A DNA stretch of 64,000 bases from contig NZ_JACAXB010000013.1 of assembly GCF_013391415.1 (NCBI RefSeq), positions 62,001-126,000 on the forward strand, written 5' to 3'. Both the position numbers and the translations under genes were made by a program. Below the pieces are notes generated by a model. The model was given only the letters and a program-made list of their open reading frames with translations, had not been told where the DNA came from and searched no databases. Each line of letters opens with the position of its first letter. The stretch's first letter is position 1. Shown piece after piece: positions 33,904 through 42,309 of this stretch. Source of the stretch: Aquitalea sp. LB_tupeE (GTDB lineage: Bacteria > Pseudomonadota > Gammaproteobacteria > Burkholderiales > Chromobacteriaceae).

Positions 33904-34808
33904 AACATTACCTGTACCTGAACTGGCAAAGTGCTCGGCAAGCTTTGGGCAAGATTGTCCGCCAACCCTTTGGCAGCCTGCTTACCCTGCTGATGTTATC
34001 GATCGCCCTGGCCCTACCCTTATCCTTATACCTGAGCGTCAGCAGCATCCAGGAATGGGCGGGCCGCCTGACCGCCACCCCGCAAATCACGCTGTTCATG
34101 GAGCAATCTGCCGAAGAAGCAGACCTGGCCGCCGTCTCCAGCACGCTGACCAAACACCCGCGTATCCAGAGTTTCCAGTTCATTGGCAAGAAGCAGGCGC
34201 TCTCCGACCTGGAAAAACGCAATGGCCTGGCCGGGCTGAGCGAAGGGCTGACCGACAATCCCCTGCCGGATGCTTTTGTGGTCACCCCCAAGACCCTGGA
34301 ACCGCACGAACTGGAAATGCTGCAAAAAGAACTATCCGGCCTGCCCATGGTGGAAACCGCCCAGTTTGATGCACGCTGGGCCAAACGCCTGTACGGGATG
34401 GTGGAAATGGGCAAGCAACTGACCTGGTTTCTGGGTGCTGCGCTGGGCATTGCCCTGATTCTGGTCACCTACAATGCCGTACGGATGCAGATCCTGGCGC
34501 GACGCGATGAAATTGAAGTGGCCAAGCTGATTGGTGCACCGGACAGTTTTATCCGCCGTCCCTTCATGTATCACGCCATGTGGCAGGGTTTGCTGGCGGG
34601 GCTGGCTGCCTGGGGACTGACCAGCTGGCTGGTGGCCACCGCCAACCCGGCCATTCACGATTTTGCCCAGCTTTATAACGAAGCAGTCTCGCTGCGCGGA
34701 CTCACACCGTTAGAATTGGCCGTGGTGCTGGCCGTTTCTGCCATACTGGCCATGCTGGGTGCCCGGCTGGCTTCCGACCATCACCTGCGCCAGATACAAC
34801 CTCGTTAA
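33900..34808 (+). CDS. ftsX: Cell division protein FtsX
   Basis: FtsX is the membrane subunit of FtsEX. The 302-residue product has a cytoplasmic N-terminus, a first membrane segment (about residues 21-45, LLTLLMLSIALALPLSLYL), a periplasmic domain (about 50-170) and three further membrane segments near 177-197, 226-246 and 269-289. Start ATG overlaps the ftsE stop. The gene order supports the call. Confidence 0.96.
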   Translation: MKHYLYLNWQSARQALGKIVRQPFGSLLTLLMLSIALALPLSLYLSVSSIQEWAGRLTATPQITLFMEQSAEEADLAAVSSTLTKHPRIQSFQFIGKKQALSDLEKRNGLAGLSEGLTDNPLPDAFVVTPKTLEPHELEMLQKELSGLPMVETAQFDARWAKRLYGMVEMGKQLTWFLGAALGIALILVTYNAVRMQILARRDEIEVAKLIGAPDSFIRRPFMYHAMWQGLLAGLAAWGLTSWLVATANPAIHDFAQLYNEAVSLRGLTPLELAVVLAVSAILAMLGARLASDHHLRQIQPR

Positions 34809-34828
34809 CAATCCACCCCTTCCCGCAC

Positions 34829-34861
34829 CGGCCGGTTTTCGCTTAATGTGACAACCGGCCG
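34829..34861. repeat. Inverted repeat after ftsX
   Basis: CGGCCGGTT and AACCGGCCG form a 9-bp stem with a 15-base loop, 20 bases after the ftsX stop. There is no U-run. It may stabilise the ftsX mRNA end or be a weak terminator; the rest of the 192-base gap up to rpoH holds the CIRCE and rpoH leader. Confidence 0.4.
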
Positions 34862-34942
34862 TCCCTGATGAATGCGCGATAGCGACTTGGAAAATGCTAT
34901 CAGCACCATAGAAAAATTCATTGACGGTGGAACCTTTGCTTG

Positions 34943-34969
34943 CTAGCACTCTCTATATGCGAGTGCTAA
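34943..34969 (+). promoter_or_regulatory. CIRCE element (HrcA operator) of rpoH
   Basis: CTAGCACTC, a 9-base spacer and GAGTGCTAA match the CIRCE consensus TTAGCACTC-N9-GAGTGCTAA at 17 of 18 arm positions. It ends 31 bases before the rpoH start and 13 bases before its AAGGAGG ribosome-binding site. This suggests that HrcA represses rpoH, linking the two heat-shock regulons. A possible promoter overlaps it (GGAACCT then TCTAT, or CTATAT as -10), but its sigma class is uncertain. Confidence 0.9.
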
Positions 34970-35000
34970 GATAGCACTACCCAAGGAGGTAGTTACACTG

Positions 35001-35864
35001 ATGACCACAACATTTGCCTTGCCCGTTCCGTCGTCCAGCGGCAGCCTGGAGCAATACATCCAGGCGGTGAACAGTGTTCCCATGCTGACCCCCGAACAGG
35101 AAACAGAGCTGGCCACCCGCTTCCAGGAAGAAAACGACCTGGATGCCGCCCGCCAGATGGTTCTGTCGCACCTGCGTGTCGTCGTATCCATTTCGCGTGG
35201 TTATGCCGGTTACGGCCTGCCACAAGCCGACCTGATCCAGGAAGGCAATATCGGCCTGATGAAAGCGGTAAAGCGCTTCGAGCCAGGCCGTGGAGTGCGC
35301 CTGTTTTCCTTTGCCGTGCACTGGATCAAGGCAGAAATCCACGAATTCATCCTGCGCAACTGGCGGCTGGTGCGCATTGCCACCACTAAGCCACAACGCA
35401 AGCTGTTCTTCAATCTGCGTAGCATGAAAAGCAGCTTCTCTGCCCTGAGCGAACACGAAGCCCAGCAAATTGCTGAAGATCTGGGCGTGAAGCCGGAAGA
35501 AGTGCGTGAAATGGAAACCCGCATGAGCGGGCAGGATATCGCGCTGATGGCTGACGACGGTGACGATGAGTCCTATGCGCCGATCAACTGGCTGGCGGAT
35601 GCCCACCACGAGCCGACCCGTGCACTGGAACGCAAGGCTTTCGATCACTTGCAGACCGAAGGCATCGAATACGCGTTGTCCACGCTGGACGCCCGTAGCC
35701 GTCGCATTGTCGAAGCCCGCTGGCTGGCCGACGACGGTGGCTCCACCCTGCACGAACTGGCTGCCGAGTTTGGTGTTTCGGCTGAACGCATTCGCCAGAT
35801 CGAAGCCAAGGCACTGGGAAAAATGAAGGCCGCACTGAGTGAAGGTGTGGTAATCGACGACTAA
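35001..35864 (+). CDS. rpoH: RNA polymerase heat-shock sigma factor RpoH (sigma-32)
   Basis: Sigma-32 directs polymerase to heat-shock promoters. The 287-residue product has region 2 (LSHLRVVVSISRGYAGYGL through VRLFSFAVHWIKAEIHEFI, about residues 55-115), the RpoH box area (about 125-145, TTKPQRKLFFNLRSMK) and region 4 with a helix-turn-helix (LHELAAEFGVSAERIRQIE, about 252-270). Start ATG has AAGGAGG 12 bases upstream. Order ftsYEX-rpoH is as in E. coli. The CIRCE in the leader indicates HrcA control. Confidence 0.97.
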   Translation: MTTTFALPVPSSSGSLEQYIQAVNSVPMLTPEQETELATRFQEENDLDAARQMVLSHLRVVVSISRGYAGYGLPQADLIQEGNIGLMKAVKRFEPGRGVRLFSFAVHWIKAEIHEFILRNWRLVRIATTKPQRKLFFNLRSMKSSFSALSEHEAQQIAEDLGVKPEEVREMETRMSGQDIALMADDGDDESYAPINWLADAHHEPTRALERKAFDHLQTEGIEYALSTLDARSRRIVEARWLADDGGSTLHELAAEFGVSAERIRQIEAKALGKMKAALSEGVVIDD

Positions 35865-35881
35865 GCAGTCACCCGCAACAA

Positions 35882-35913
35882 AAAAAGCCCGCGTCTAACA
35901 ACGCGGGCTTTTT
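35882..35913 (+). terminator. Terminator of rpoH
   Basis: GCCCGCGT and ACGCGGGC form an 8-bp stem with a 6-base loop, extended by A-run/T-run pairing, and end in TTTTT. It lies 17 bases after the rpoH stop and can also act for the minus strand. Confidence 0.92.
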
Positions 35914-35985
35914 CGTTTTCTTCAGCAGTTTCACACCCTGCTTCATGCAAACCGCCCTATTACGGACGGCTGCTTGCAGCAACAC

Positions 35986-37773
35986 TCATTCCCCTTCCCC
36001 ACCCCGGTACTTGGCCGGCAGCTTGTCGAAGACGCGTTGCGCCTCGGCACGCAGGCCTTGCCATTCGGGCACATCCTCGTCAATACCATCGAGATAGTCC
36101 TTGGCATAGGTCGGGAAGGATGCCAATGCCGTGGCCACGGTTTTGCGTGCCTCATCCTGTCTACCCGCCAGCGCCAGCATCTGCGCCTTTTTCATCATCA
36201 CATCAGGATAAGGACGGAAAGCCGTCAGACGCTCTTCCCACTGCAATTTCTGGGTCAGGTTGCTGCGATCGGCAGTCAGATAATCATCCAGCGTGCTGAG
36301 GGCATGATAGGCAAACAGCGGATGCTCATCCATGATCTGCGCCAGTCGCTGTTGACGTTTGGCATCGCGTGCCGGGTTATCCGTCTGGGTGTACAAGCCC
36401 ACCAGCTCGTTATAAGTGGACCAGGTAACAATCGACAGATAGCCGACATACACCATGCCCAGCAGCCAAGCGGCCCGCACCAGCAAACCTGCCCGGGCAG
36501 TACGTGCGGGTGCCATCGAAGCGAACACGACCAGCATGGCCAGGAAATACAAATACCACAGCGGATATTCCAGCATGCTGTGAATCAGCGTCACCGCCAT
36601 GCAGCCCAGCGCCAGCATGCCTTCGGCTTCCGCACGCTCGCTGAAGAATGGCCATGTCACCCAGGCAAAGCCGACGACCACAGCCAACGTGATCGGCAAA
36701 CCCATTTCCGCCAGCAATTGCAGAATGAGGTTATGGCAATTGGTGAACAGGCCGCTATTGAAGCCGGCACTGGCAAACTGCGGCAGGGGCTGCAAACGTA
36801 CGCTTTCCGCGGCATATTGCGACCAACCCACCCCCCACAAGGGATGAGCCTTGAACGTGAGCCAGGCCTTGGTCATTTCGGCAATACGGCGCGAACCCAT
36901 GTCGTCACCATTGGCCGCCAGTCGCTCCACGCCGGAAGCATTGGTCACATTGGCATGGGTGAACAGCGAAATAAGGTGATTGACCAAGGGCAAGGCAAAC
37001 TGCGCGGCGAAAATCACCACACAAGCCAGCAACATGGCCCACATCAGACGGCGCGACTCCTGGCTACGCATGCGCCAGTGCCATACCAGGCCCAGCATGG
37101 TGAGTGCCAGCAGATACAACAGCGTAGTACGCGATGCAGCATATGCCAGCATCAATCCCATCCACACCACCAGCAAGGCCAACCAGCCACGCGCCATGCG
37201 GTCCACAGCAAACAGGTATACCCCGCTCACCACCGACCACATCAGATAATGCGCATACTGATTACGCTGACCGATATGACCAAAGATATTGGTAGTGGGG
37301 TGGGCACTGTCATAAAACAGGCCCAGCGTGTGGGCAAGGCCGGTAAGCTGAGCCAAGCCAATCAGCGACTGCACCAAACCACCCACAATCACCGCCCGTG
37401 CCAGCCAAATGGCAAAGTCTCGCTGCCCGAAGGTTTGCTGCAGGCTGTAGGACAGACCCGCCAGCAAGGCCACCACCAGCCAGGCCAGTGCAGTGGCATA
37501 AGTCATGCCGGGAAACAGCGCCTGCACCAGTTGAGGCTGCACACCCCACAACAGTGCGAGCAATAAACACCACCAGCTGGCACGGGGTACGCGTTCAAAC
37601 AGGGTTGCCACCGGTAGCAGGAAGACAGCGGAAGCCAGCATCAGCCACACCACATTCATCTCGCCAAACCATTGCGGCAGCGGTACAAAATGAATGCGGG
37701 ATGCAAAGGGCAGGATGGCGATCAGGCAAAACGCCAGCAAGGCCATGCGGCGGGAAAGCGTCGGAAGGGACAT
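35986..37773 (-). CDS. PglL/Wzy_C-family membrane glycan ligase, GC-normal copy
   Basis: A 595-residue inner-membrane protein with many hydrophobic segments and a C-terminal soluble tail, like O-antigen ligases and PglL-type O-oligosaccharyltransferases, which move lipid-linked glycan to pilin or other proteins in the periplasm. Conserved features shared with its neighbour: NIFGHIGQRN (about residue 160), SGVERL, TKAWLTFKAHPLWGVGW, the periplasmic CHNLILQLLAE containing the likely key histidine, and HSMLEYPLWYL. Start taken at the ATG at 37773. Pilin genes close upstream suggest a pilin substrate; the donor glycan is unknown. Confidence 0.82.
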   Translation of the reverse strand: MSLPTLSRRMALLAFCLIAILPFASRIHFVPLPQWFGEMNVVWLMLASAVFLLPVATLFERVPRASWWCLLLALLWGVQPQLVQALFPGMTYATALAWLVVALLAGLSYSLQQTFGQRDFAIWLARAVIVGGLVQSLIGLAQLTGLAHTLGLFYDSAHPTTNIFGHIGQRNQYAHYLMWSVVSGVYLFAVDRMARGWLALLVVWMGLMLAYAASRTTLLYLLALTMLGLVWHWRMRSQESRRLMWAMLLACVVIFAAQFALPLVNHLISLFTHANVTNASGVERLAANGDDMGSRRIAEMTKAWLTFKAHPLWGVGWSQYAAESVRLQPLPQFASAGFNSGLFTNCHNLILQLLAEMGLPITLAVVVGFAWVTWPFFSERAEAEGMLALGCMAVTLIHSMLEYPLWYLYFLAMLVVFASMAPARTARAGLLVRAAWLLGMVYVGYLSIVTWSTYNELVGLYTQTDNPARDAKRQQRLAQIMDEHPLFAYHALSTLDDYLTADRSNLTQKLQWEERLTAFRPYPDVMMKKAQMLALAGRQDEARKTVATALASFPTYAKDYLDGIDEDVPEWQGLRAEAQRVFDKLPAKYRGGEGE

Positions 37774-37866
37774 GATGAAATAAAGGAGCCGAAAGCAAAA
37801 CAAGGAGGATACCGCATGTCCGACAGGAAGACACCGCCAGCCTGAGCCGACGGTGCCTGTAGACGA

Positions 37867-39696
37867 TCAGAAAAGTGCTTTGCGAGTGACGGGGGCGGCA
37901 AAAGCATTGACGATCGCCAATCGGCGTGCATCATCATTGGCATTACCAGGGTATTTCATACTGATCTGACACGCTTGGTCTGCAAGGGTACGTAAAGGAA
38001 TATATGCTGTATCTGCTTGTCGATCCAGATAAAAACAAAGTGACAACACTTGATCTGGATAAACTACAATAAACTGCTTAATCAGATCAGATGCTTTACT
38101 CGTATCACCAGCCAACGCATGAAGCAATGCTCCATTCTGCAAAATAAATGGCTGTGGACGATAACTTAACAAGGGATCATAAATATCAAGCTTGAGTGAA
38201 AGATGATCACGACTAGGCGATAAGAATCGTGCCAGCGCAAAACTGGCATCATCGCTCCATAACGGATCAAGACGTATTACAGAGAGTTTTTCAATACGCT
38301 TTTGATTTACGTGCACATCCGCAGTTGGCATTGACTCCCTAGTCAATGTATTGAATCTGAATACACCAACTACCACATAGAAAAAACATAAAATAAAAAA
38401 TATTACATACATACCACGCCAAAAAATAGCTCGAATTTGAAGATGAAAAACAGGCTGGGGTGATAATGACAAAGTCAGTATAAACATTGCCAAGAATGGC
38501 AGGTACCATAATGGAAATTCAAACATTGAGTGAATTAACGTAACCGACAGAATAATTATTATAAATAAATTTTCAGTTGTTGCATTTTTTTTCCAGAAAA
38601 ATGGTAAAATCAACAAAGCAAGACTGAACATAAAAATAGAAGTACCAAACAATCCTGTCTCCGCCAGCAACTGGAAAACAAGATTGTGGCAATGGGCAAA
38701 CAACCATGACTCTGGAACTTTTGGCAAGCCACCATGTACCTCTAACCAATTAGCTGCTGATGCGTAACCATCCCAACCAACTCCAAACCAAGGATGCTGA
38801 TTGAACAATATCCACGCCTTTGTCCATTCGATACGCCGCCGCGCACCGAATCCATGATCAAACAACCGCTCTACGCCACTTTGCAAATCAATTCTAAATC
38901 CAACCCACGACAATGCATCATTGATCTGCTGAAGGCATAATTGAGTGAAAAATACCGTAAACAAAACAATAAAAAGTGCAAAAACCATTTTTACCATGCG
39001 CTCATTACGATCTGCTCGCAAGCGCCAAAGTATGCCCCAAACAATAGCCGCAGTGACATATCCCAAAATTAAACGCCCGCCACTCCAAGCGATCAGCAAT
39101 CCTAGAAAGAGCTGTGCCAGTAACAGGAAAGGTAAACGCAGAATTTCTCTTGAATACAAATAGCAGGCTGAGAACATTGCCCAAGCAAGGTAATGACCAT
39201 ACAAATTACGCTGAGCAATATTACCCATAATGTTCCCAGCTGGATTTGCAGGATCGTACATGACATAACCATGCATTAATGGAGCCAAGCCAAACACCTG
39301 GAGAAGCCCCAAAATAACTTGCAATAAACCACCAGCAAAAACAACCTTCGCAACATCACAAACAAACTCATCATTACTCGCTACTTTTTGGACATAGAAA
39401 TAACGAGAAAGTACTAACATAACAACCAAACAACCAAGCAACGAATTGAAACTACCTGGATTAATATGCATAAAAAACCCAGCCAATGCATTGCCAGCAA
39501 AAAACAACACCAAACATAACTCGATGACTAATACTTCATTATCACGCCGAAATTGAAAAAATAGAACAATACCAGCAAGGACACTGCAAAACACAACCAG
39601 CGCATTAGTCCACCAATCAGCAACTGGGACATAATGCAAAAAATTGAGAAAAGGAAAAATAAAAGCACACACCAAAACCAATATTCTTAGTCTCAT
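37867..39696 (-). CDS. PglL/Wzy_C-family membrane glycan ligase, AT-rich copy
   Basis: A paralogue of the next gene, about 609 residues starting MRLRILVLVCAFIFPFLNFL. It keeps NIMGNIAQRN, SGVERL, TKAWILFNQHPWFGVGW, CHNLVFQLLAETGL and HSMFEFPLWYLPFLAM, so it is likely the same enzyme class. Its DNA is strikingly AT-rich compared with every other gene in the window, pointing to recent acquisition. It starts 49 bases after the pilin stop, an order like the pilA-tfpO pair of Pseudomonas, so pilin glycosylation is the best guess. Confidence 0.82.
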   Translation of the reverse strand: MRLRILVLVCAFIFPFLNFLHYVPVADWWTNALVVFCSVLAGIVLFFQFRRDNEVLVIELCLVLFFAGNALAGFFMHINPGSFNSLLGCLVVMLVLSRYFYVQKVASNDEFVCDVAKVVFAGGLLQVILGLLQVFGLAPLMHGYVMYDPANPAGNIMGNIAQRNLYGHYLAWAMFSACYLYSREILRLPFLLLAQLFLGLLIAWSGGRLILGYVTAAIVWGILWRLRADRNERMVKMVFALFIVLFTVFFTQLCLQQINDALSWVGFRIDLQSGVERLFDHGFGARRRIEWTKAWILFNQHPWFGVGWDGYASAANWLEVHGGLPKVPESWLFAHCHNLVFQLLAETGLFGTSIFMFSLALLILPFFWKKNATTENLFIIIILSVTLIHSMFEFPLWYLPFLAMFILTLSLSPQPVFHLQIRAIFWRGMYVIFFILCFFYVVVGVFRFNTLTRESMPTADVHVNQKRIEKLSVIRLDPLWSDDASFALARFLSPSRDHLSLKLDIYDPLLSYRPQPFILQNGALLHALAGDTSKASDLIKQFIVVYPDQVLSLCFYLDRQADTAYIPLRTLADQACQISMKYPGNANDDARRLAIVNAFAAPVTRKALF

Positions 39697-39745
39697 AATA
39701 AAATAAAGAGGCGCCAAAGCACCTCTTTTCAAATTAGAACTCTAT

Positions 39746-40192
39746 TTAGCTACGGCAGTTAGAAGGAACCCAACCCGACTGCAACCCGGAAGGGGTAATA
39801 CCATTCTGAGCAGTAGCATATGTGCAAGTCCACTGAATGGCACCTGATGTAATTGTCGGGGCTAACAGAAGCGTCGCATTGCTAGCAACGGTCTGGTTAT
39901 ATGTAATTACAATAGTTCCAGAAGTGCTGACCTGCAAATTACTTACCGAATTGCCAGAAATTGTTGTAGCAAGACCATATGAAGCATTCCCAGATCCAAA
40001 TGCATTGTTAGATGCATAATATTCAGAAACGGCTGTTTTAGCGGCATCAGCAAGCGCCAAACCCTCTGTTACACGAGCACGCTTTGTATAGTCTTGGTAC
40101 GCCGGAATCGCAATTGCGGCCAGAATACCAATAATGGCAACTACAATCATTAGTTCGATCAAGGTAAAACCTTGCTGCATTTGCTTTTTCAT
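39746..40192 (-). CDS. Type IV major-pilin-like protein 1
   Basis: A 148-residue type IVa prepilin. The leader MKKQMQQG is cut before phenylalanine by PilD, and the mature N-terminus [20 protein letters not shown] is the classic pilin helix with Glu5. Two C-terminal cysteines (in WTCTYA and SNCRS) would close the D-region disulfide loop. It ends in serine, the residue type glycosylated by TfpO on some Pseudomonas pilins. Start chosen at the ATG at 40192, with AGGAGT upstream. It is 20 bases after pilin 2 and likely in the same sigma-54 transcript. Confidence 0.93.
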   Translation of the reverse strand: MKKQMQQGFTLIELMIVVAIIGILAAIAIPAYQDYTKRARVTEGLALADAAKTAVSEYYASNNAFGSGNASYGLATTISGNSVSNLQVSTSGTIVITYNQTVASNATLLLAPTITSGAIQWTCTYATAQNGITPSGLQSGWVPSNCRS

Positions 40193-40212
40193 AACAACAC
40201 TCCTGAGAAAAT

Positions 40213-40641
40213 TTAACGACAAGATGAAGGTAAATAACTACCAAAGCCGGATCCTGCTGAACACTGCCAGATGATGGAACCACTAGTAACCACAGGTGTC
40301 AGCGTGACAATCAGGCCAGATGCAACGGTGGAAGCGTTATAAGAAACGACAATATCGCTTACACTACCTGAGGCAACAATACTGACACTATCAACATACA
40401 CTGTTTTATAACCGGCAGCAGATGCAATACCTGCCGATGCATTGCTCGTCGGCCAAGCATTATTTGTGGTGTAACTATCCCACATTGCCGACTTGATGGA
40501 ATCCGCCAGTAACAAACCTTCCGATACCTTAGCCCTGATGGTGTAGTTCTGATACGCCGGTATTGCAATCGCAGCCAGAATGCCGATGATGGCTACCACA
40601 ATCATCAGTTCAATCAAGGTAAAACCGTTATTGCGTCGCAT
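40213..40641 (-). CDS. Type IV major-pilin-like protein 2
   Basis: A 142-residue type IVa prepilin, leader MRRNNG, mature start [20 protein letters not shown]. The C-terminal cysteine pair is in WQCSAG and SSCR. The N-terminal third is nearly identical to pilin 1 and the rest has diverged, as expected for duplicated or exchanged pilin genes. The start at 40641 follows GGAGAGGGG. It is the first gene after the sigma-54 promoter and is divergent from bioA. Confidence 0.93.
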   Translation of the reverse strand: MRRNNGFTLIELMIVVAIIGILAAIAIPAYQNYTIRAKVSEGLLLADSIKSAMWDSYTTNNAWPTSNASAGIASAAGYKTVYVDSVSIVASGSVSDIVVSYNASTVASGLIVTLTPVVTSGSIIWQCSAGSGFGSYLPSSCR

Positions 40642-40674
40642 GCCCCTCTCCGCGGTATGCACGGGCTTACATAA

Positions 40675-40690
40675 TGCAGAAAGCGTGCCA
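40675..40690 (-). promoter_or_regulatory. Sigma-54 promoter of the pilin operon
   Basis: The minus strand reads TGGCACGCTTTCTGCA, which matches the -24/-12 consensus TGGCACG-N4-TTGCA at all but one position, with GG and GC dinucleotides correctly spaced. It lies about 34 bases before the pilin 2 start. Pilin genes of Pseudomonas and relatives use RpoN with the PilS-PilR system; a PilR site was not identified by eye. Confidence 0.82.
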
Positions 40691-40830
40691 GGTGGCGGCA
40701 TGCCGTGTTTTCAGGGTGACTCGCCATCACTCACCTTGCATAGCCTGTCAGCATGTGACGTTTTTTGTCAGTTCCGGGTGACGGGACTGGCTGTGTTAGC
40801 ATCCTGCCATTCCCGCTTACAGGAGCCCTC

Positions 40831-42180
40831 ATGAGCAACCAGGACTGGCTGAGCCGCAGCCGCGACAGCGTCTGGCACCCTTGTACCCAGATGAAACGCC
40901 ACGAAACCCTGCCCATCATCCCCATTGCCAAAGCCGAAGGAGTGTGGCTGGAGGATTTTGACGGCAATCGCTATCTGGATGCGGTGAGTTCCTGGTGGGT
41001 GAACCTGTTCGGCCATGGCCATCCGCCCATCAAACAGGCCATCAAGCAGCAGCTGGATGAGGTGGAACATGTGATTCTGGCCGGTTTCACCCACAAGCCG
41101 GTGATCGAACTATCCGAGCGCCTGTCGGCGCTGACCGGGCTTGGCCATGTTTTCTATGCCTCGGATGGTGCCAGCGCTACCGAGATCGCCCTGAAGATGA
41201 GCTTTCATTACTGGAAGAACATCGGTCAGCCGGAAAAGTGCCGTTTCATCAGCCTGGATAACAGCTATCACGGTGAAACCGCCGGGGCGCTGGCAGTCAC
41301 CGACGTCCCGCTGTTTTCCGCCACCTACGCGCCGCTGCTCAAGCCTGGTGTGCGCGTGCCTTCGCCGGATGCAAGACTGGCCCGGCCCGGACAGAGTGCT
41401 GAGGACGTGGCCATGGCTGCTATTCGCTCGCTGGAAAATGTGCTGGCAAAGAAGGCTGGCGAGATGGCGGCCATCATTGTGGAACCGCTGGTACAGGGTG
41501 CGGCCGGCATGGCCATGTACCACCCGGTCTACCTGACAGAACTGCGCCGCTTGTGCGATCAGTACCAAGTACACCTGATTGCCGATGAAATTGCCGTGGG
41601 CTTCGGACGCACCGGTACGCTGTTTGCCTGCGAACAGGCCGGCATCAAACCGGACTTTCTTTGCCTGTCCAAAGGTATTACCGGCGGCTTCCTGCCCCTG
41701 TCCTGTGTACTGAGCACCGACACCATCTATCAGGCGTTTTATCACGATGATGTCACCCGTGGCTTTTTGCACTCGCACAGCTACACCGGCAATGCCCTGG
41801 CTTGCAGCGCCGCCCTGGCGGTGCTGGACATTTTTGCCGACGAAGACATCATTGCGCGCAATCGCGAACTGGCCGCCACCTTTACTGACATTCTGGCGCC
41901 ACTGGCTGAACGGGCAGATGTGCGCCACTTCCGCCATACCGGCATGATTTGGGCGTTCGATGTAGAAAGCCCGCGCGCTGACTTTGCACAAGCCTTTTTC
42001 TCGGCCATGCTGAAACTGGGCTGCCTGGTCAGACCGATAGGCAAGACGGTGTATTTCATGCCGCCTTATGTCATGCAGCCCACCGAAATGATGCAGCTGT
42101 TCCAGGCCACTTGCACTGTGCTGGATGCCCTGCATCAAGAAAACACGATTTTGACCGGGCCGGTCACTGCGTTGCCATGA
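40831..42180 (+). CDS. bioA: Adenosylmethionine-8-amino-7-oxononanoate aminotransferase
   Basis: BioA makes 7,8-diaminopelargonate from KAPA using SAM as amino donor, in biotin synthesis. The 449-residue product begins MSNQDWLSRSRDSVWHPCTQ, with AGGAG upstream of the ATG. It is a class III PLP aminotransferase with the Schiff-base lysine in LCLSKGITGG (about residue 276), the VSSWWVNLFGHGHP substrate region and IADEIAVGFGRTG. It stands alone here; other bio genes are not in the window. Confidence 0.95.
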   Translation: MSNQDWLSRSRDSVWHPCTQMKRHETLPIIPIAKAEGVWLEDFDGNRYLDAVSSWWVNLFGHGHPPIKQAIKQQLDEVEHVILAGFTHKPVIELSERLSALTGLGHVFYASDGASATEIALKMSFHYWKNIGQPEKCRFISLDNSYHGETAGALAVTDVPLFSATYAPLLKPGVRVPSPDARLARPGQSAEDVAMAAIRSLENVLAKKAGEMAAIIVEPLVQGAAGMAMYHPVYLTELRRLCDQYQVHLIADEIAVGFGRTGTLFACEQAGIKPDFLCLSKGITGGFLPLSCVLSTDTIYQAFYHDDVTRGFLHSHSYTGNALACSAALAVLDIFADEDIIARNRELAATFTDILAPLAERADVRHFRHTGMIWAFDVESPRADFAQAFFSAMLKLGCLVRPIGKTVYFMPPYVMQPTEMMQLFQATCTVLDALHQENTILTGPVTALP

Positions 42181-42309
42181 GGATTACCTTGCCTAGGCAG
42201 GCTTGATTCAAATAGCATGAGTGTTACAAGGAATGACAGATCAATCATCCATATGGTTTGTCATTCTGCGAGAACCCATCACCTTACCCGCCTAGCCACA
42301 GGATGCACG

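Noticed and set aside
37867-39740. AT-rich segment as a prophage or insertion sequence
   Set aside because: It contains a single intact ligase gene with no transposase, integrase or terminal repeats. Only the composition is foreign-looking.
42186-42206. Short inverted repeat TGCCTAGGCA after bioA as a terminator
   Set aside because: The stem is only 5 bp with essentially no loop, and there is no U-run.
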